A stretch of DNA of 64,000 bases from Arthrobacter bambusae (lineage in GTDB: Bacteria > Actinomycetota > Actinomycetes > Actinomycetales > Micrococcaceae): NCBI RefSeq assembly GCF_030812595.1, contig NZ_JAUSSZ010000018.1, forward strand, positions 1-64,000, read 5' to 3'. This document shows, one piece after another, positions 44,182 through 52,154 of this stretch. The position numbers and the translations under genes were made by a program. The notes under the pieces were generated by a model. That model did no database searches, was not told the DNA's origin, and was given only the letters and a program-made list of their open reading frames with translations. How positions within the stretch are numbered: the stretch's first letter is position 1; each line of letters begins with the position of its first letter.

Positions 44182-46074
44182 ATGATTGGTATTCCTGTGC
44201 GATTGAAGACTGCAGTTTCGCTGGTGCTGCTTGGCCTGCTGACACTGTTGGCCGGCATTGGCCAGCTGACCTTTTGGGCCCCGGCCGAGACCATAACCGC
44301 GTCCGCCCCCGGCGACTCCAAAGCCGCTCCGCTGACCGTGATCACCCAAGACGTGTTGACCCACAAGGGTGGCCCCAGACAAATCAGCATCAAGGGCGAT
44401 GGCAAGTTCGTCTTGGCTCTCGGACGTCCGGACGACGTTGATGCGTGGGTTGGCAAGACCGCGCACAACAGCATCACCGGCGTCTCCGAGGACGGTAAGT
44501 CGCTCCAGGTAGCGGCCGCCGACGGCGAAACAACCGCTCCGTCGCCGGCCGGATCGGACATGTGGGTGCAAACGGAGAACGCCAGCGGACAGCTGGACTA
44601 CACCTTTACCCCGCCCGCGAGCGGCAACTGGTCCCTTCTTCTGGCAAGCGACGGAACCAAGCCCGCGCCGTCGTCGGTCTCCATCACGTTCGCCAACGAT
44701 GCCACCATGCCGTGGGCCGTCCCGCTCATTGTCATTGGTGCGATCCTCATTCTCGCGGGCGCGGCGTTGCCGTTCGTCGGCAAGTTCACCAAGGGCCGGG
44801 GCCTTCGTCCCCGCGGTCCGCGCGGCGGCGGGAACGGCGGCGGGAACGGCGGCGGGAGCAAGGAAACCGACACGGAAACGGGCCAGGAACCCGTCGGTGG
44901 CCAAGTCGCCGAGAAAAGCGATGAGGACATCATCACCGGGGCGGCCCCTGTCGAAGACGCCAAAAAGGGTGGGCGCGCTCCTGCCGAGGACCCCAATAAG
45001 GGCCGGGGTCCCGCACTTCGTATTTCGCTTGTAGCTGCCGCGGTCGTCACGGCCCTCGCAGGCGGCAACGCCGCAGGCGCCCAAGCAGCCGAAACCCCTT
45101 CTCCCTCCGGATCCGCGACGCCGAGCCCGGCAGGATCCTCGACGCCGAGCCCGGCAGGATCCTCGACGCCGAGCCCGGCCGGGGCGCAGGCTGCACCCGT
45201 CCTGGTGGACGTGCAGCTCAAGCGCATCCTGGACCAGGTCGCCGGCGCAGTGGCCGCCGGGGATGCTGCGCGTGACGCCTCCAAACTCGCACCCCGGGTT
45301 GACGGCACTGAGCTTCAGGTGCGCACACAGAACTACAAGATCCGGTCCCAGGTTGCCACGCACGAGGCGCGGATGCCTGTCCGGTCAAGCAAATTGCTGG
45401 GCAGCGTCATCTCCACCCAGCGGACCTGGCCACGCACAGTCATTGCCCTGACCCAGGGCGATGGCAACGTGGTTCCCCAGGTCCTGACCCTCGTGCAGGC
45501 CTCGCCGCGGGAGAACTACAAGCTGAAGAGCACCGCCCCGCTCCAACCGGGAACGTCCTTCCCGGCGATCCCCTTGGGCGGAACCGCGCAGCTGGCGGCC
45601 GGAGACAAGTCCGGGCTGCAGTACAGCGGTACCGAAGCGATGGCGGCCCTGGGCGATCGTCTGACCAAGGCGGATTCGGCCTTCAAGGACAAGCTCGTGG
45701 AAGGCACCAACTCGCCATACATTGCCGATGTCCTGGACTACCAGGCGAGCACCGTCAAGTCCGGCACCAATGGCAATTTCACCTTCACGCACACGCCCTC
45801 TCCCGCGGACACGGCAGTGTTCCGGACTTCCGACGGCGGCGCCGTGGTGGTGGGAAAGCTGGACTTCGCCTTCACCAGCAAGCCCAAGGCTGATGGCGAC
45901 ACGTTGAACGTGGACAAAGCCGCGGCAGTGCTTGCGGGCGGGGATTCCACGAAAGTCGGCCTTGTGCAGACGTTCGCGGAGTCGGTGGCCATTTACGTTC
46001 CACCGGCAGGCTCCACTGCTCCCATGAAGCTCGTTGCCGCGGTCCGCGGACTGGTGGGAGCCAGCTTCCAGTAG
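44182..46074 (+). CDS. Large membrane-anchored protein of unknown function
   Basis: 630 residues. Helix 1 (about 8-30) probably anchors an extracytoplasmic beta-rich domain (35-170). Helix 2 (176-200) leads to a cytoplasmic Gly/Arg/Glu-rich linker, and helix 3 (about 277-300, LRISLVAAAVVTALAGG) returns outside. Next come three TPSPAGSS-type repeats, then a ~300-residue C-terminal domain (from PVLVDVQLKRILDQV) found in actinobacterial hypothetical proteins (I suspect DUF8094-like). No catalytic motif is seen. It is followed 36 nt later by the ybbN-like gene. Role unknown; an envelope function is likely from topology. Confidence 0.75.
   Translation: MIGIPVRLKTAVSLVLLGLLTLLAGIGQLTFWAPAETITASAPGDSKAAPLTVITQDVLTHKGGPRQISIKGDGKFVLALGRPDDVDAWVGKTAHNSITGVSEDGKSLQVAAADGETTAPSPAGSDMWVQTENASGQLDYTFTPPASGNWSLLLASDGTKPAPSSVSITFANDATMPWAVPLIVIGAILILAGAALPFVGKFTKGRGLRPRGPRGGGNGGGNGGGSKETDTETGQEPVGGQVAEKSDEDIITGAAPVEDAKKGGRAPAEDPNKGRGPALRISLVAAAVVTALAGGNAAGAQAAETPSPSGSATPSPAGSSTPSPAGSSTPSPAGAQAAPVLVDVQLKRILDQVAGAVAAGDAARDASKLAPRVDGTELQVRTQNYKIRSQVATHEARMPVRSSKLLGSVISTQRTWPRTVIALTQGDGNVVPQVLTLVQASPRENYKLKSTAPLQPGTSFPAIPLGGTAQLAAGDKSGLQYSGTEAMAALGDRLTKADSAFKDKLVEGTNSPYIADVLDYQASTVKSGTNGNFTFTHTPSPADTAVFRTSDGGAVVVGKLDFAFTSKPKADGDTLNVDKAAAVLAGGDSTKVGLVQTFAESVAIYVPPAGSTAPMKLVAAVRGLVGASFQ
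45109..45180 (+). repeat. 24-bp tandem repeat (3 copies) in the large membrane protein gene
   Basis: Units at 45109-45132, 45133-45156 and 45157-45180 encode GSATPSPA, GSSTPSPA and GSSTPSPA. It forms an extracytoplasmic Pro/Ser linker whose copy number could vary between strains. Confidence 0.85.
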
Positions 46075-46097
46075 GCAAATGTGGTTGGCGCAGCGGC

Positions 46098-46103
46098 TAG
46101 AGT
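46098..46103 (+). promoter_or_regulatory. Leaderless -10 box of the ybbN-like gene
   Basis: TAGAGT, 7 nt before the ATG at 46111. Confidence 0.45.
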
Positions 46104-46110
46104 GGAAGGT

Positions 46111-47064
46111 ATGAGTTCGCCAGGATCCCGTCCCGTCTCTCCAGCCGCCGCCAGCCAGCTCAACCTGCGCGGCGCCGTCGACCTCTCTGCCTTGCGGCGG
46201 CCCGCGCCGGCCGCACCGGCCGCCTCCGACGGAAGCTCCGGAAGCAGCCAGCCCCTTCGCGTGGATGCAACCGAGGCCAATTTCCAGGACCTTGTGCAGT
46301 TGTCCGCGCAGATCCCGGTCCTTTTCCTCTTGTGGTCCAATCGCTCCTTGGAGGCTTCGAGCCTCCTCCACAGCCTTGAGGGCGTCGTTGAAGGCTACGC
46401 CGGCAAACTCGTGCTGGCCGCAGCGGACGTCGACGCGTTCCCGCAGCTTGCGCAGGCATTCCAGGTCCAGGCCATTCCCACGGCCGTCGCGGTCTTGAAG
46501 GGTCAGCCCGTGCCGCTCTTCGAGGGGCCCGCTTCGGACCAGGAAGTCCGCAGCCTCATCGATGAACTCCTCAAGGTGGCCGAAGCAAACGGCGTCACGG
46601 GCAGCGTCGGTGCTGGTGCCGCTGCTGCGGAGGCCCGCCCGCTGCCCCCGCTCCACCAAGCAGCTTTCGATGCCATCGAAGCCGGGGACTACGCCGCTGC
46701 TGCCGCCGCCTACCGCCAGGCGCTTGCGGAGAAACCGGCTGATGCCGAGGCGAAGGCCGGGCTCGCCCAAGTGGAACTGATGGGCAGGCTCGAGCAGCTG
46801 ACCGCTACGGACGCCGAAGCCTTGCGTCAGCGGGCGGCGGAGGAACCGGACAACATCGAAGTACAGCTCAAAGTGGCCGACCTCGACATTTCCGGTGGGC
46901 ACATCGAAGACGCGTTCAACCGCATCATCGCCTTCATCGGCCGTAATTTCGGACCCGAACGCGAGACCGCCCGGGTGCGGCTGCTGGAGCTGTTCGACGT
47001 CGTCGGCATTTCCGACGAGCGCGTGGCCAAGGCCCGGCAAGGTCTGGCCAGGGTCCTCTTCTAA
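46111..47064 (+). CDS. YbbN/CnoX-type co-chaperone (thioredoxin-like + TPR)
   Basis: 317 residues. After a Pro/Ala/Ser-rich lead, a thioredoxin fold (about 50-150) includes VLFLLWSNRSLEAS, AAADVDAFPQLAQAF and the cis-Pro AIPTAVAV. The C-terminal TPR-like helices (about 185-317) have AIEAGDYAAAAAAYRQALAEKPAD. The CxxC is replaced and the whole protein has no cysteine, so it cannot act as a redox enzyme. Homologues bind unfolded proteins and hand them to chaperones. ATG 46111 fits the TAGAGT box. The stop overlaps the next ATG by 1 nt. Confidence 0.88.
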   Translation: MSSPGSRPVSPAAASQLNLRGAVDLSALRRPAPAAPAASDGSSGSSQPLRVDATEANFQDLVQLSAQIPVLFLLWSNRSLEASSLLHSLEGVVEGYAGKLVLAAADVDAFPQLAQAFQVQAIPTAVAVLKGQPVPLFEGPASDQEVRSLIDELLKVAEANGVTGSVGAGAAAAEARPLPPLHQAAFDAIEAGDYAAAAAAYRQALAEKPADAEAKAGLAQVELMGRLEQLTATDAEALRQRAAEEPDNIEVQLKVADLDISGGHIEDAFNRIIAFIGRNFGPERETARVRLLELFDVVGISDERVAKARQGLARVLF

Positions 47065-48167
47065 TGGCGCAGCCGGCCCTGTTCAGCCCACTTCAATTGC
47101 GCTCTTTGACGTTGCCGCATCGTGGCTGGGTTTCACCCATGTGCCAGTACAGCTGCTCGCCCGACGGCGGGGGCGGCTTGCCCAACGATTGGCACCTGGT
47201 GCATCTTGGAGCCTTCGCCACGGGCGGCGCGGCCCTCATCCTCACCGAGGCCTCGGCGGTCAGCGCCGAGGGGCGGATCAGCCCGCGGGACGCCGGACTC
47301 TACACGGACGAGCAAGCGGCCGCGTGGCAGCGGATTGTGGACTTCGTCCACCGCAACAGCGCCGTGGGCGGCAAGATCGGTGTCCAACTCGGGCACGCCG
47401 GTCGCAAGGCTTCCACATATTGGCCGTTCGCCGAAAAGAGCGGATCCGTGCCGGAGTCCGACGGCGGATGGGTGGCACGGGGTCCCGGAGTGGAGGCCTT
47501 TGACGGGTTTGCCAGTCCGGTTGCCATGAGCGAGGCGGACATCCAAACCGTGATTTCGGATTTCGCGGCTGCAGCCAAACGCGCCGTGGACGCCGGTTTC
47601 GACACGGTGGAAATCCACGGTGCCCACGGCTACCTCCTGCACGAATTCCAGAGCCCCCTGATCAACAAGCGCGACGATGCCTGGGGCGGCAGCGAGGACG
47701 GCCGGAACCGCCTGATGCTTACGGTCATCGACGCCGTCCGTGCTGTCATCCCGGATTCGATGCCGTTGCTGCTGCGGATTTCCGCCAGTGATTGGGCCGA
47801 AGGCGGCATAGACATTGACGCCTCCGTGCGCCTCTCGCGGGCGGCGGCCGAGCACGGCGTGGACTTGGTGGACGTCTCCAGCGGTGGCGCCGTTGCCCAC
47901 CAGCGGATCAAGGCCGGTCCTGGATACCAGACGGGATTCTCGGAACAGATCCGGCGCGAAGCAGGCGTTCCCACCGGGGCCGTCGGCTTCCTGACATCCT
48001 CAGGGCAGGCCGAACACACGGTGGCAACGGGCCAAGCCGACGGCGTATTCATGGCACGGGCGGCCCTCCGGGATCCACATTGGTGGCTTCGCGCGGCTTT
48101 TGAACTCGGATACCCTCTGGACTGGGCGCCTCAGTATCAACGCGCGGTTCCGCGGCACAGCTTCTAG
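47064..48167 (+). CDS. NADH:flavin oxidoreductase, Old Yellow Enzyme family (YqjM-like)
   Basis: 367 residues, an FMN-dependent TIM barrel. SPMCQYSC near the N-terminus carries the YqjM-type redox Cys. GQLGHAGRKAS, the catalytic pair in EIHGAHGYLLHEF, and the phosphate-binding VFMARAALRDP are present. It reduces activated C=C bonds with NAD(P)H. It is coupled to the ybbN-like gene by a 1-nt overlap; a functional link is not obvious. Confidence 0.92.
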   Translation: MAQPALFSPLQLRSLTLPHRGWVSPMCQYSCSPDGGGGLPNDWHLVHLGAFATGGAALILTEASAVSAEGRISPRDAGLYTDEQAAAWQRIVDFVHRNSAVGGKIGVQLGHAGRKASTYWPFAEKSGSVPESDGGWVARGPGVEAFDGFASPVAMSEADIQTVISDFAAAAKRAVDAGFDTVEIHGAHGYLLHEFQSPLINKRDDAWGGSEDGRNRLMLTVIDAVRAVIPDSMPLLLRISASDWAEGGIDIDASVRLSRAAAEHGVDLVDVSSGGAVAHQRIKAGPGYQTGFSEQIRREAGVPTGAVGFLTSSGQAEHTVATGQADGVFMARAALRDPHWWLRAAFELGYPLDWAPQYQRAVPRHSF

Positions 48168-48178
48168 GCGAAGCTCCC

Positions 48179-48210
48179 AGTCTTTTGGGATGACTAGTCC
48201 TTTGGGATGA
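48179..48210 (+). repeat. Imperfect 15-bp direct repeat upstream of the ABC operon
   Basis: AGTCTTTTGGGATGA (48179-48193) and AGTCCTTTGGGATGA (48196-48210), 17-bp period, about 66 nt upstream of the -10 box. Possible activator site. Confidence 0.45.
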
Positions 48211-48275
48211 GGCGGCTGCGGAAAGGGGCTCCGTAGTTCCCCCTCGGGGACGACCCGGGGAGGCGGCGCCGGGGC

Positions 48276-48281
48276 TAGGCT
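48276..48281 (+). promoter_or_regulatory. Leaderless -10 box of the ABC transporter operon
   Basis: TAGGCT, 6 nt before the ATG at 48288. Confidence 0.5.
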
Positions 48282-48287
48282 GGCTCC

Positions 48288-49079
48288 ATGAGTGTCCAGC
48301 TTCCCGGTTCCCCCCTCAACTCGCCAGTGCCTGCTTTGGCATTGCGCGGGCTGGCAAAACGCTTCGGCGCCAAGGTCGCCGTCGACGGCATCAGCCTGGA
48401 TGTGCCGGCCGGCTCCTTCTACGGGGTAGTTGGCCCCAACGGCGCGGGCAAGACGACCACGTTGTCCATGGCCACGGGGCTCCTGCGGCCGGACTTCGGA
48501 ACGGCCTATATCCACGGTGTGGACGTGTGGGGTGATCCGCTCGAAGCCAAGAAACTGATGGGGATCCTGCCCGACGGTGTCCGCCTTTTCGACCGGTTGA
48601 CGGGTGAACAGCTCGTCACTTACGCCGGTTTGCTCCGCGGCATGGACAGGAAGGTCGTTGCCCACAGGGTGGGAGAGTTGATGGCCGCGCTGGACCTGAG
48701 CGGCGACGCCGGCACCCTCGTGGTGGACTACTCCGCCGGCATGACCAAGAAGATCGCCCTCGCCTCGGCCCTCATCCATGCGCCCAGGCTGTTGGTGCTG
48801 GACGAGCCCTTCGAGTCCGTGGACCCGGTGTCGGCAGCAAATATCCGGGGAATTCTTGACAACTATGTGGCCTCGGGTGGGACGGTCATCGTCTCGAGCC
48901 ACGTCATGGACCTCGTGCAGCGCATGTGCGACCACGTGGCCGTTGTGGCTGCGGGCAGGGTCCTTGCCGCCGGAACCGTTGAAGATGTCCGCGCCGGCGC
49001 CTCGCTCGAGGACCGATTCGTGCAGCTCGTGGGCGGCGGAAACCAGTCGGGAGGCCTGGAATGGTTGCGCACCTTCTGA
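48288..49079 (+). CDS. ABC transporter ATP-binding protein
   Basis: 263 residues. Walker A GPNGAGKTTT, signature region DYSAGMTKKIAL (degenerate LSGGQ), Walker B LLVLDEPFESVD and the H-loop VSSHVMD. Exporter-type (ABC-2-like) ATPase. It overlaps its permease gene by 19 nt. Substrate unknown. Confidence 0.92.
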   Translation: MSVQLPGSPLNSPVPALALRGLAKRFGAKVAVDGISLDVPAGSFYGVVGPNGAGKTTTLSMATGLLRPDFGTAYIHGVDVWGDPLEAKKLMGILPDGVRLFDRLTGEQLVTYAGLLRGMDRKVVAHRVGELMAALDLSGDAGTLVVDYSAGMTKKIALASALIHAPRLLVLDEPFESVDPVSAANIRGILDNYVASGGTVIVSSHVMDLVQRMCDHVAVVAAGRVLAAGTVEDVRAGASLEDRFVQLVGGGNQSGGLEWLRTF

Positions 49080-50632
49080 GCCTGAAGTGGCGGCTCCTGC
49101 TGAATGGATTCCGACGCAGCCCGGGCCAGCTCGTGGGAATAGCGATCGGTGGACTCTATGCACTGGGAGTCGTCGCTACCTTGGTGGGGACACTCGTCGC
49201 GCTGCGGTGGGCCGACCCCGAGACGGCGCACACCGCCGTCGTGCTCGGTGGCGCTGCCGCCATCCTGGCGTGGGCTGTGGTGCCGCTGATGGCCTCGGCC
49301 GCCGACATGACGCTTGACCCTTCCCGGTTCACGACGTCGGCAATTCCCATGCGCCAGCTGCTAGCCGGGCTCACCCTGGCCGGATTCATCGGATTGCCGG
49401 GGATGTCCACGACGATTGTGGCCTTATTCACTGCGGCCACGTGGTGGCGCAGTGTCCCGGCAGTGCTCGGCGCCCTGCTGGGCGCGGTCCTGGGTGTATT
49501 GAGCTGCGTCGTCTTGTCGAAGGTAATAACGACGGCGACGGCCGGCCTCGCGGCCTCGCGCCGTTTCAAGGATGTGAGCAGCATTGTGGTTTTCGTGCCA
49601 CTCGTGCTGATGGGACCCATTGTGGCCGGTGTCTTCAGGGGAGTGTCCGGTTCCGCCGGCTATCTCCCCGAACTTGCCCGGACGGTCTCCTGGACCCCGC
49701 TCGGAGCTTCGTGGTCGCTCGGCGGTGACCTGGCTTCCGGAGATGTCGCTGCTGCCGGACTGAAGGCGTTGATCGCCCTGGCCACTCTGCTCGTGCTGTT
49801 TGCCGCGTGGAATGTCCTGCTCAAACGCGCGCTCGTCGCTCCGCCGTACTCCGGTGGATCAGGAAAACGCGGCGGGAAACTTGGCTTGTTCGGCCTGCTG
49901 CCGGGAACCCCCACCGGGGCCGTGGCCGCACGGTCCCTCAGCTATTGGATCCGCGATCCGCGCTACGCAGCCTCGCTGATCGTGGTCCCGTTGTTGCCCG
50001 TGATTTTCCTGTTCCAGTCCGCGCAGTCCGGAAGCTACTCCCTGTTGGTGATTCTGGGGCCAATGGCTGCCTTCGTCCTCGCATGGTCCATTGCCGCGGA
50101 TGTTTCCTATGACAACACCGCATTTGCCTTGCATCTTGCCACTGGAGTCCGCGGCAACCATGACCGGCTCGGCCGTGCCTTGGCTTGCCTGGCTTTCGCC
50201 CTCCCGGTGGTGTTGATCTTCGCCGTCGGGCCCTTTTTCCTGACGGGAGAATGGGGCTGGTTGCCCGGCGTCCTGGGCCTTTCCCTGGGTGTCTTGTTCA
50301 GCGGCCTGGGTTTGGCCTCCATCGTGTCGGCCCGGTATACGTCCAGCGTGCCGTTGCCCGGTGACAGCCCTTTCAAGAAGCCGCCGGGAAACGTTGCCCA
50401 GACGCTGGCCGTCCAGTTCGGTGGAATGGCTGTACTGTTCCTCCTGGTCCTTCCCGAACTTGTCCTGGTGCTCGTCCAGTCGGTCACGGGCGATCCGCTG
50501 TGGGGATGGATCAACCTTGCTGTCGGTACGGTCCTTGGGGTGGCTTTGTTTGTGGTCGGGGTCCGGATCGGGGGCCGCTGGCTCGACCGGCGCGGGCCGG
50601 AACTCTTCGCGCAATTGAGCGTCAATCGGTGA
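49061..50632 (+). CDS. ABC transporter permease
   Basis: 523 residues with about twelve hydrophobic helices and no enzymatic motif, paired with the overlapping ATPase gene. The architecture, with a long loop near 255-290 (KRALVAPPYSGGSGKRGGK), is common in actinobacterial ABC-2-type exporters. No neighbouring gene suggests a substrate. Confidence 0.88.
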   Translation: MVAHLLSLKWRLLLNGFRRSPGQLVGIAIGGLYALGVVATLVGTLVALRWADPETAHTAVVLGGAAAILAWAVVPLMASAADMTLDPSRFTTSAIPMRQLLAGLTLAGFIGLPGMSTTIVALFTAATWWRSVPAVLGALLGAVLGVLSCVVLSKVITTATAGLAASRRFKDVSSIVVFVPLVLMGPIVAGVFRGVSGSAGYLPELARTVSWTPLGASWSLGGDLASGDVAAAGLKALIALATLLVLFAAWNVLLKRALVAPPYSGGSGKRGGKLGLFGLLPGTPTGAVAARSLSYWIRDPRYAASLIVVPLLPVIFLFQSAQSGSYSLLVILGPMAAFVLAWSIAADVSYDNTAFALHLATGVRGNHDRLGRALACLAFALPVVLIFAVGPFFLTGEWGWLPGVLGLSLGVLFSGLGLASIVSARYTSSVPLPGDSPFKKPPGNVAQTLAVQFGGMAVLFLLVLPELVLVLVQSVTGDPLWGWINLAVGTVLGVALFVVGVRIGGRWLDRRGPELFAQLSVNR

Positions 50633-50726
50633 ATCCATGAACCACGATGATAAGTTATGGGACATGGGATAACCCCTAGAATTGAATTAGTCGATCCGGG
50701 ATACACAACGAGAAAGGCCGTGGACG

Positions 50727-51509
50727 ATGGAAGTTGTCATCCTTCCGGGAAGTAAACAGATCGGGGCGCTTGCCGCCGATGCCATCGAGGCGCTGCTCCT
50801 GCGAAAGCCGAACGCCGTCCTGGGCCTGGCCACGGGGTCTTCACCGCTTCCCGTCTACGACGAACTGGCGCGCCGCCACGAGGAAAGGGACCTCGACTTC
50901 AGCCACGCACACGCCTTCGCCCTTGACGAATACGTCGGGCTCGAGCCCGGCCATCCGGAGTCGTATCGCGAAGTCATTCGGCGTGAATTCACGGACCGGG
51001 TCAACATCGACCCCGCCAATGTCCACAGCCCGGACGGTACCGCGGCAGACCTTCCTGCGGCATGCCAAGCGTACGAGGACTCCATGCGGGCACTCGGCGG
51101 AGTCGACCTGCAGATCCTTGGGGTGGGCACCGACGGCCACATCGGGTTCAACGAGCCCGGATCCTCGCTGGCTTCACGGACCCGGATCAAGACGCTGATC
51201 GAGCAGACCCGCAAGGACAACGCGCGCTTCTTCAAGAGCATTGAGGATGTCCCGCACCATGTGGTGACTCAAGGGCTCGGAACCATCATGGACGCCCGGC
51301 ATGTCATCCTGATTGCGACGGGGGCGCAGAAAGCCCAGGCAGTCAGGGACTTTGTCGAGGGACCCGTGGCCGCCATCTGCGCGGCATCGGTATTGCAGAT
51401 GCACCAGCACGCCACCATCCTGATCGATGAGGCCGCGGCGTCTTCGCTCAAACTCGCCGACTACTATCGCCACACCTACGACAACAAGCCGAAATGGCAG
51501 AGCATCTGA
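50727..51509 (+). CDS. nagB: Glucosamine-6-phosphate deaminase
   Basis: 260 residues. Converts GlcN-6-P to fructose-6-P and ammonia, completing the route begun by NagA (39.4 kb). Motifs: GLATGSSPLP, HAFALDEYVGL and GVGTDGHIGFNEPGSS. GAGAAAGG lies upstream of the ATG. I found no clear DasR-type palindrome in the 94 nt upstream. Confidence 0.96.
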   Translation: MEVVILPGSKQIGALAADAIEALLLRKPNAVLGLATGSSPLPVYDELARRHEERDLDFSHAHAFALDEYVGLEPGHPESYREVIRREFTDRVNIDPANVHSPDGTAADLPAACQAYEDSMRALGGVDLQILGVGTDGHIGFNEPGSSLASRTRIKTLIEQTRKDNARFFKSIEDVPHHVVTQGLGTIMDARHVILIATGAQKAQAVRDFVEGPVAAICAASVLQMHQHATILIDEAAASSLKLADYYRHTYDNKPKWQSI

Positions 51510-51541
51510 CGCCGTGCATCTGATCGCGGATCTGCAGCGGC

Positions 51542-51547
51542 TAAGAT
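51542..51547 (+). promoter_or_regulatory. Leaderless -10 box of the DUF3039 gene
   Basis: TAAGAT, 7 nt before the ATG at 51555; it supports that start over an ATG at 51546. Confidence 0.45.
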
Positions 51548-51554
51548 GGATGGC

Positions 51555-51875
51555 ATGACTACGCTGCCTCCGGACCCATTCGAAAACGATCCCATGCGCG
51601 AGCTTTCCGGAGCTGGAACTTCCACTGCAACCATTGAGCGCGAAGAATTGCGCCAGGAAGTGGAACCCGGTGACCGGGAGCGTTTTTCGCACTATGTCCG
51701 CAAGGAAAAGATCATGGAGTCCGCCCTGACAGGCGAACCAGTGATTGCGCTGTGCGGCAAAGTGTGGACCCCTGGCCGGGACCCGCAGAAGTTCCCGGTC
51801 TGCCCCGAGTGCAAAGAAATCTATGAAGGACTCCGCCCCGGCAACGACGGCGGCGACGAGGGCGGCTCCAAGTAG
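51555..51875 (+). CDS. DUF3039 protein (putative zinc-binding)
   Basis: 106 residues. The conserved part (about 40-90) has SHYVRKEKIMESALTGEPV and CGKVW...CPECKEIYEGL; the Cys and CxxC pattern suggests a zinc site. A Gly/Asp-rich tail follows. DUF3039 is an actinobacterial family of unknown function. Confidence 0.85.
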   Translation: MTTLPPDPFENDPMRELSGAGTSTATIEREELRQEVEPGDRERFSHYVRKEKIMESALTGEPVIALCGKVWTPGRDPQKFPVCPECKEIYEGLRPGNDGGDEGGSK

Positions 51876-51974
51876 TGGCTCAGCCCCGGCAGTAAAGAAA
51901 TCCCTGGTAGTCGGGTATTTCCTGGTAGCACGCGGGGGAGCGTTTCTCCCTGCCTGTTTACTGCCCTGCGTGAT

Positions 51975-52154
51975 TTGGCGCATACGGAACAGATTGGTGT
52001 TTTTGTGGTTATTTGGGTCTCGCTGGCTGCAGCGGCCTCGCTTGGAATCGCCGTTGCCTCGCGCAGCGGCCTGTACGGAGCCGCGCCTGATGGCGTGGCC
52101 CGCGGCGTGATAGCCGCGAGCCGGGCAGCCGCCAGGCAGGTGGAATCCGCGTGA
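51975..52154 (+). CDS. Small possible membrane peptide coupled to the helicase
   Basis: A 59-codon frame from TTG 51975 (or 49 codons from GTG 52005). The hydrophobic stretch is IGVFVVIWVSLAAAASLG, followed by a basic amphipathic tail (AARQVESA). Its TGA overlaps the helicase GTG by 4 nt (GTGA), a coupling arrangement. No good ribosome site precedes either start. The rest of the 51876-52150 gap holds only a repeated CCTGGTAG. Confidence 0.4.
   Translation: MAHTEQIGVFVVIWVSLAAAASLGIAVASRSGLYGAAPDGVARGVIAASRAAARQVESA

Noticed and set aside
50633..50726. DasR/NagR-type palindrome before nagB
   Set aside because: Only a 5-bp GTTAT/ATAAC match was found, too weak to call.
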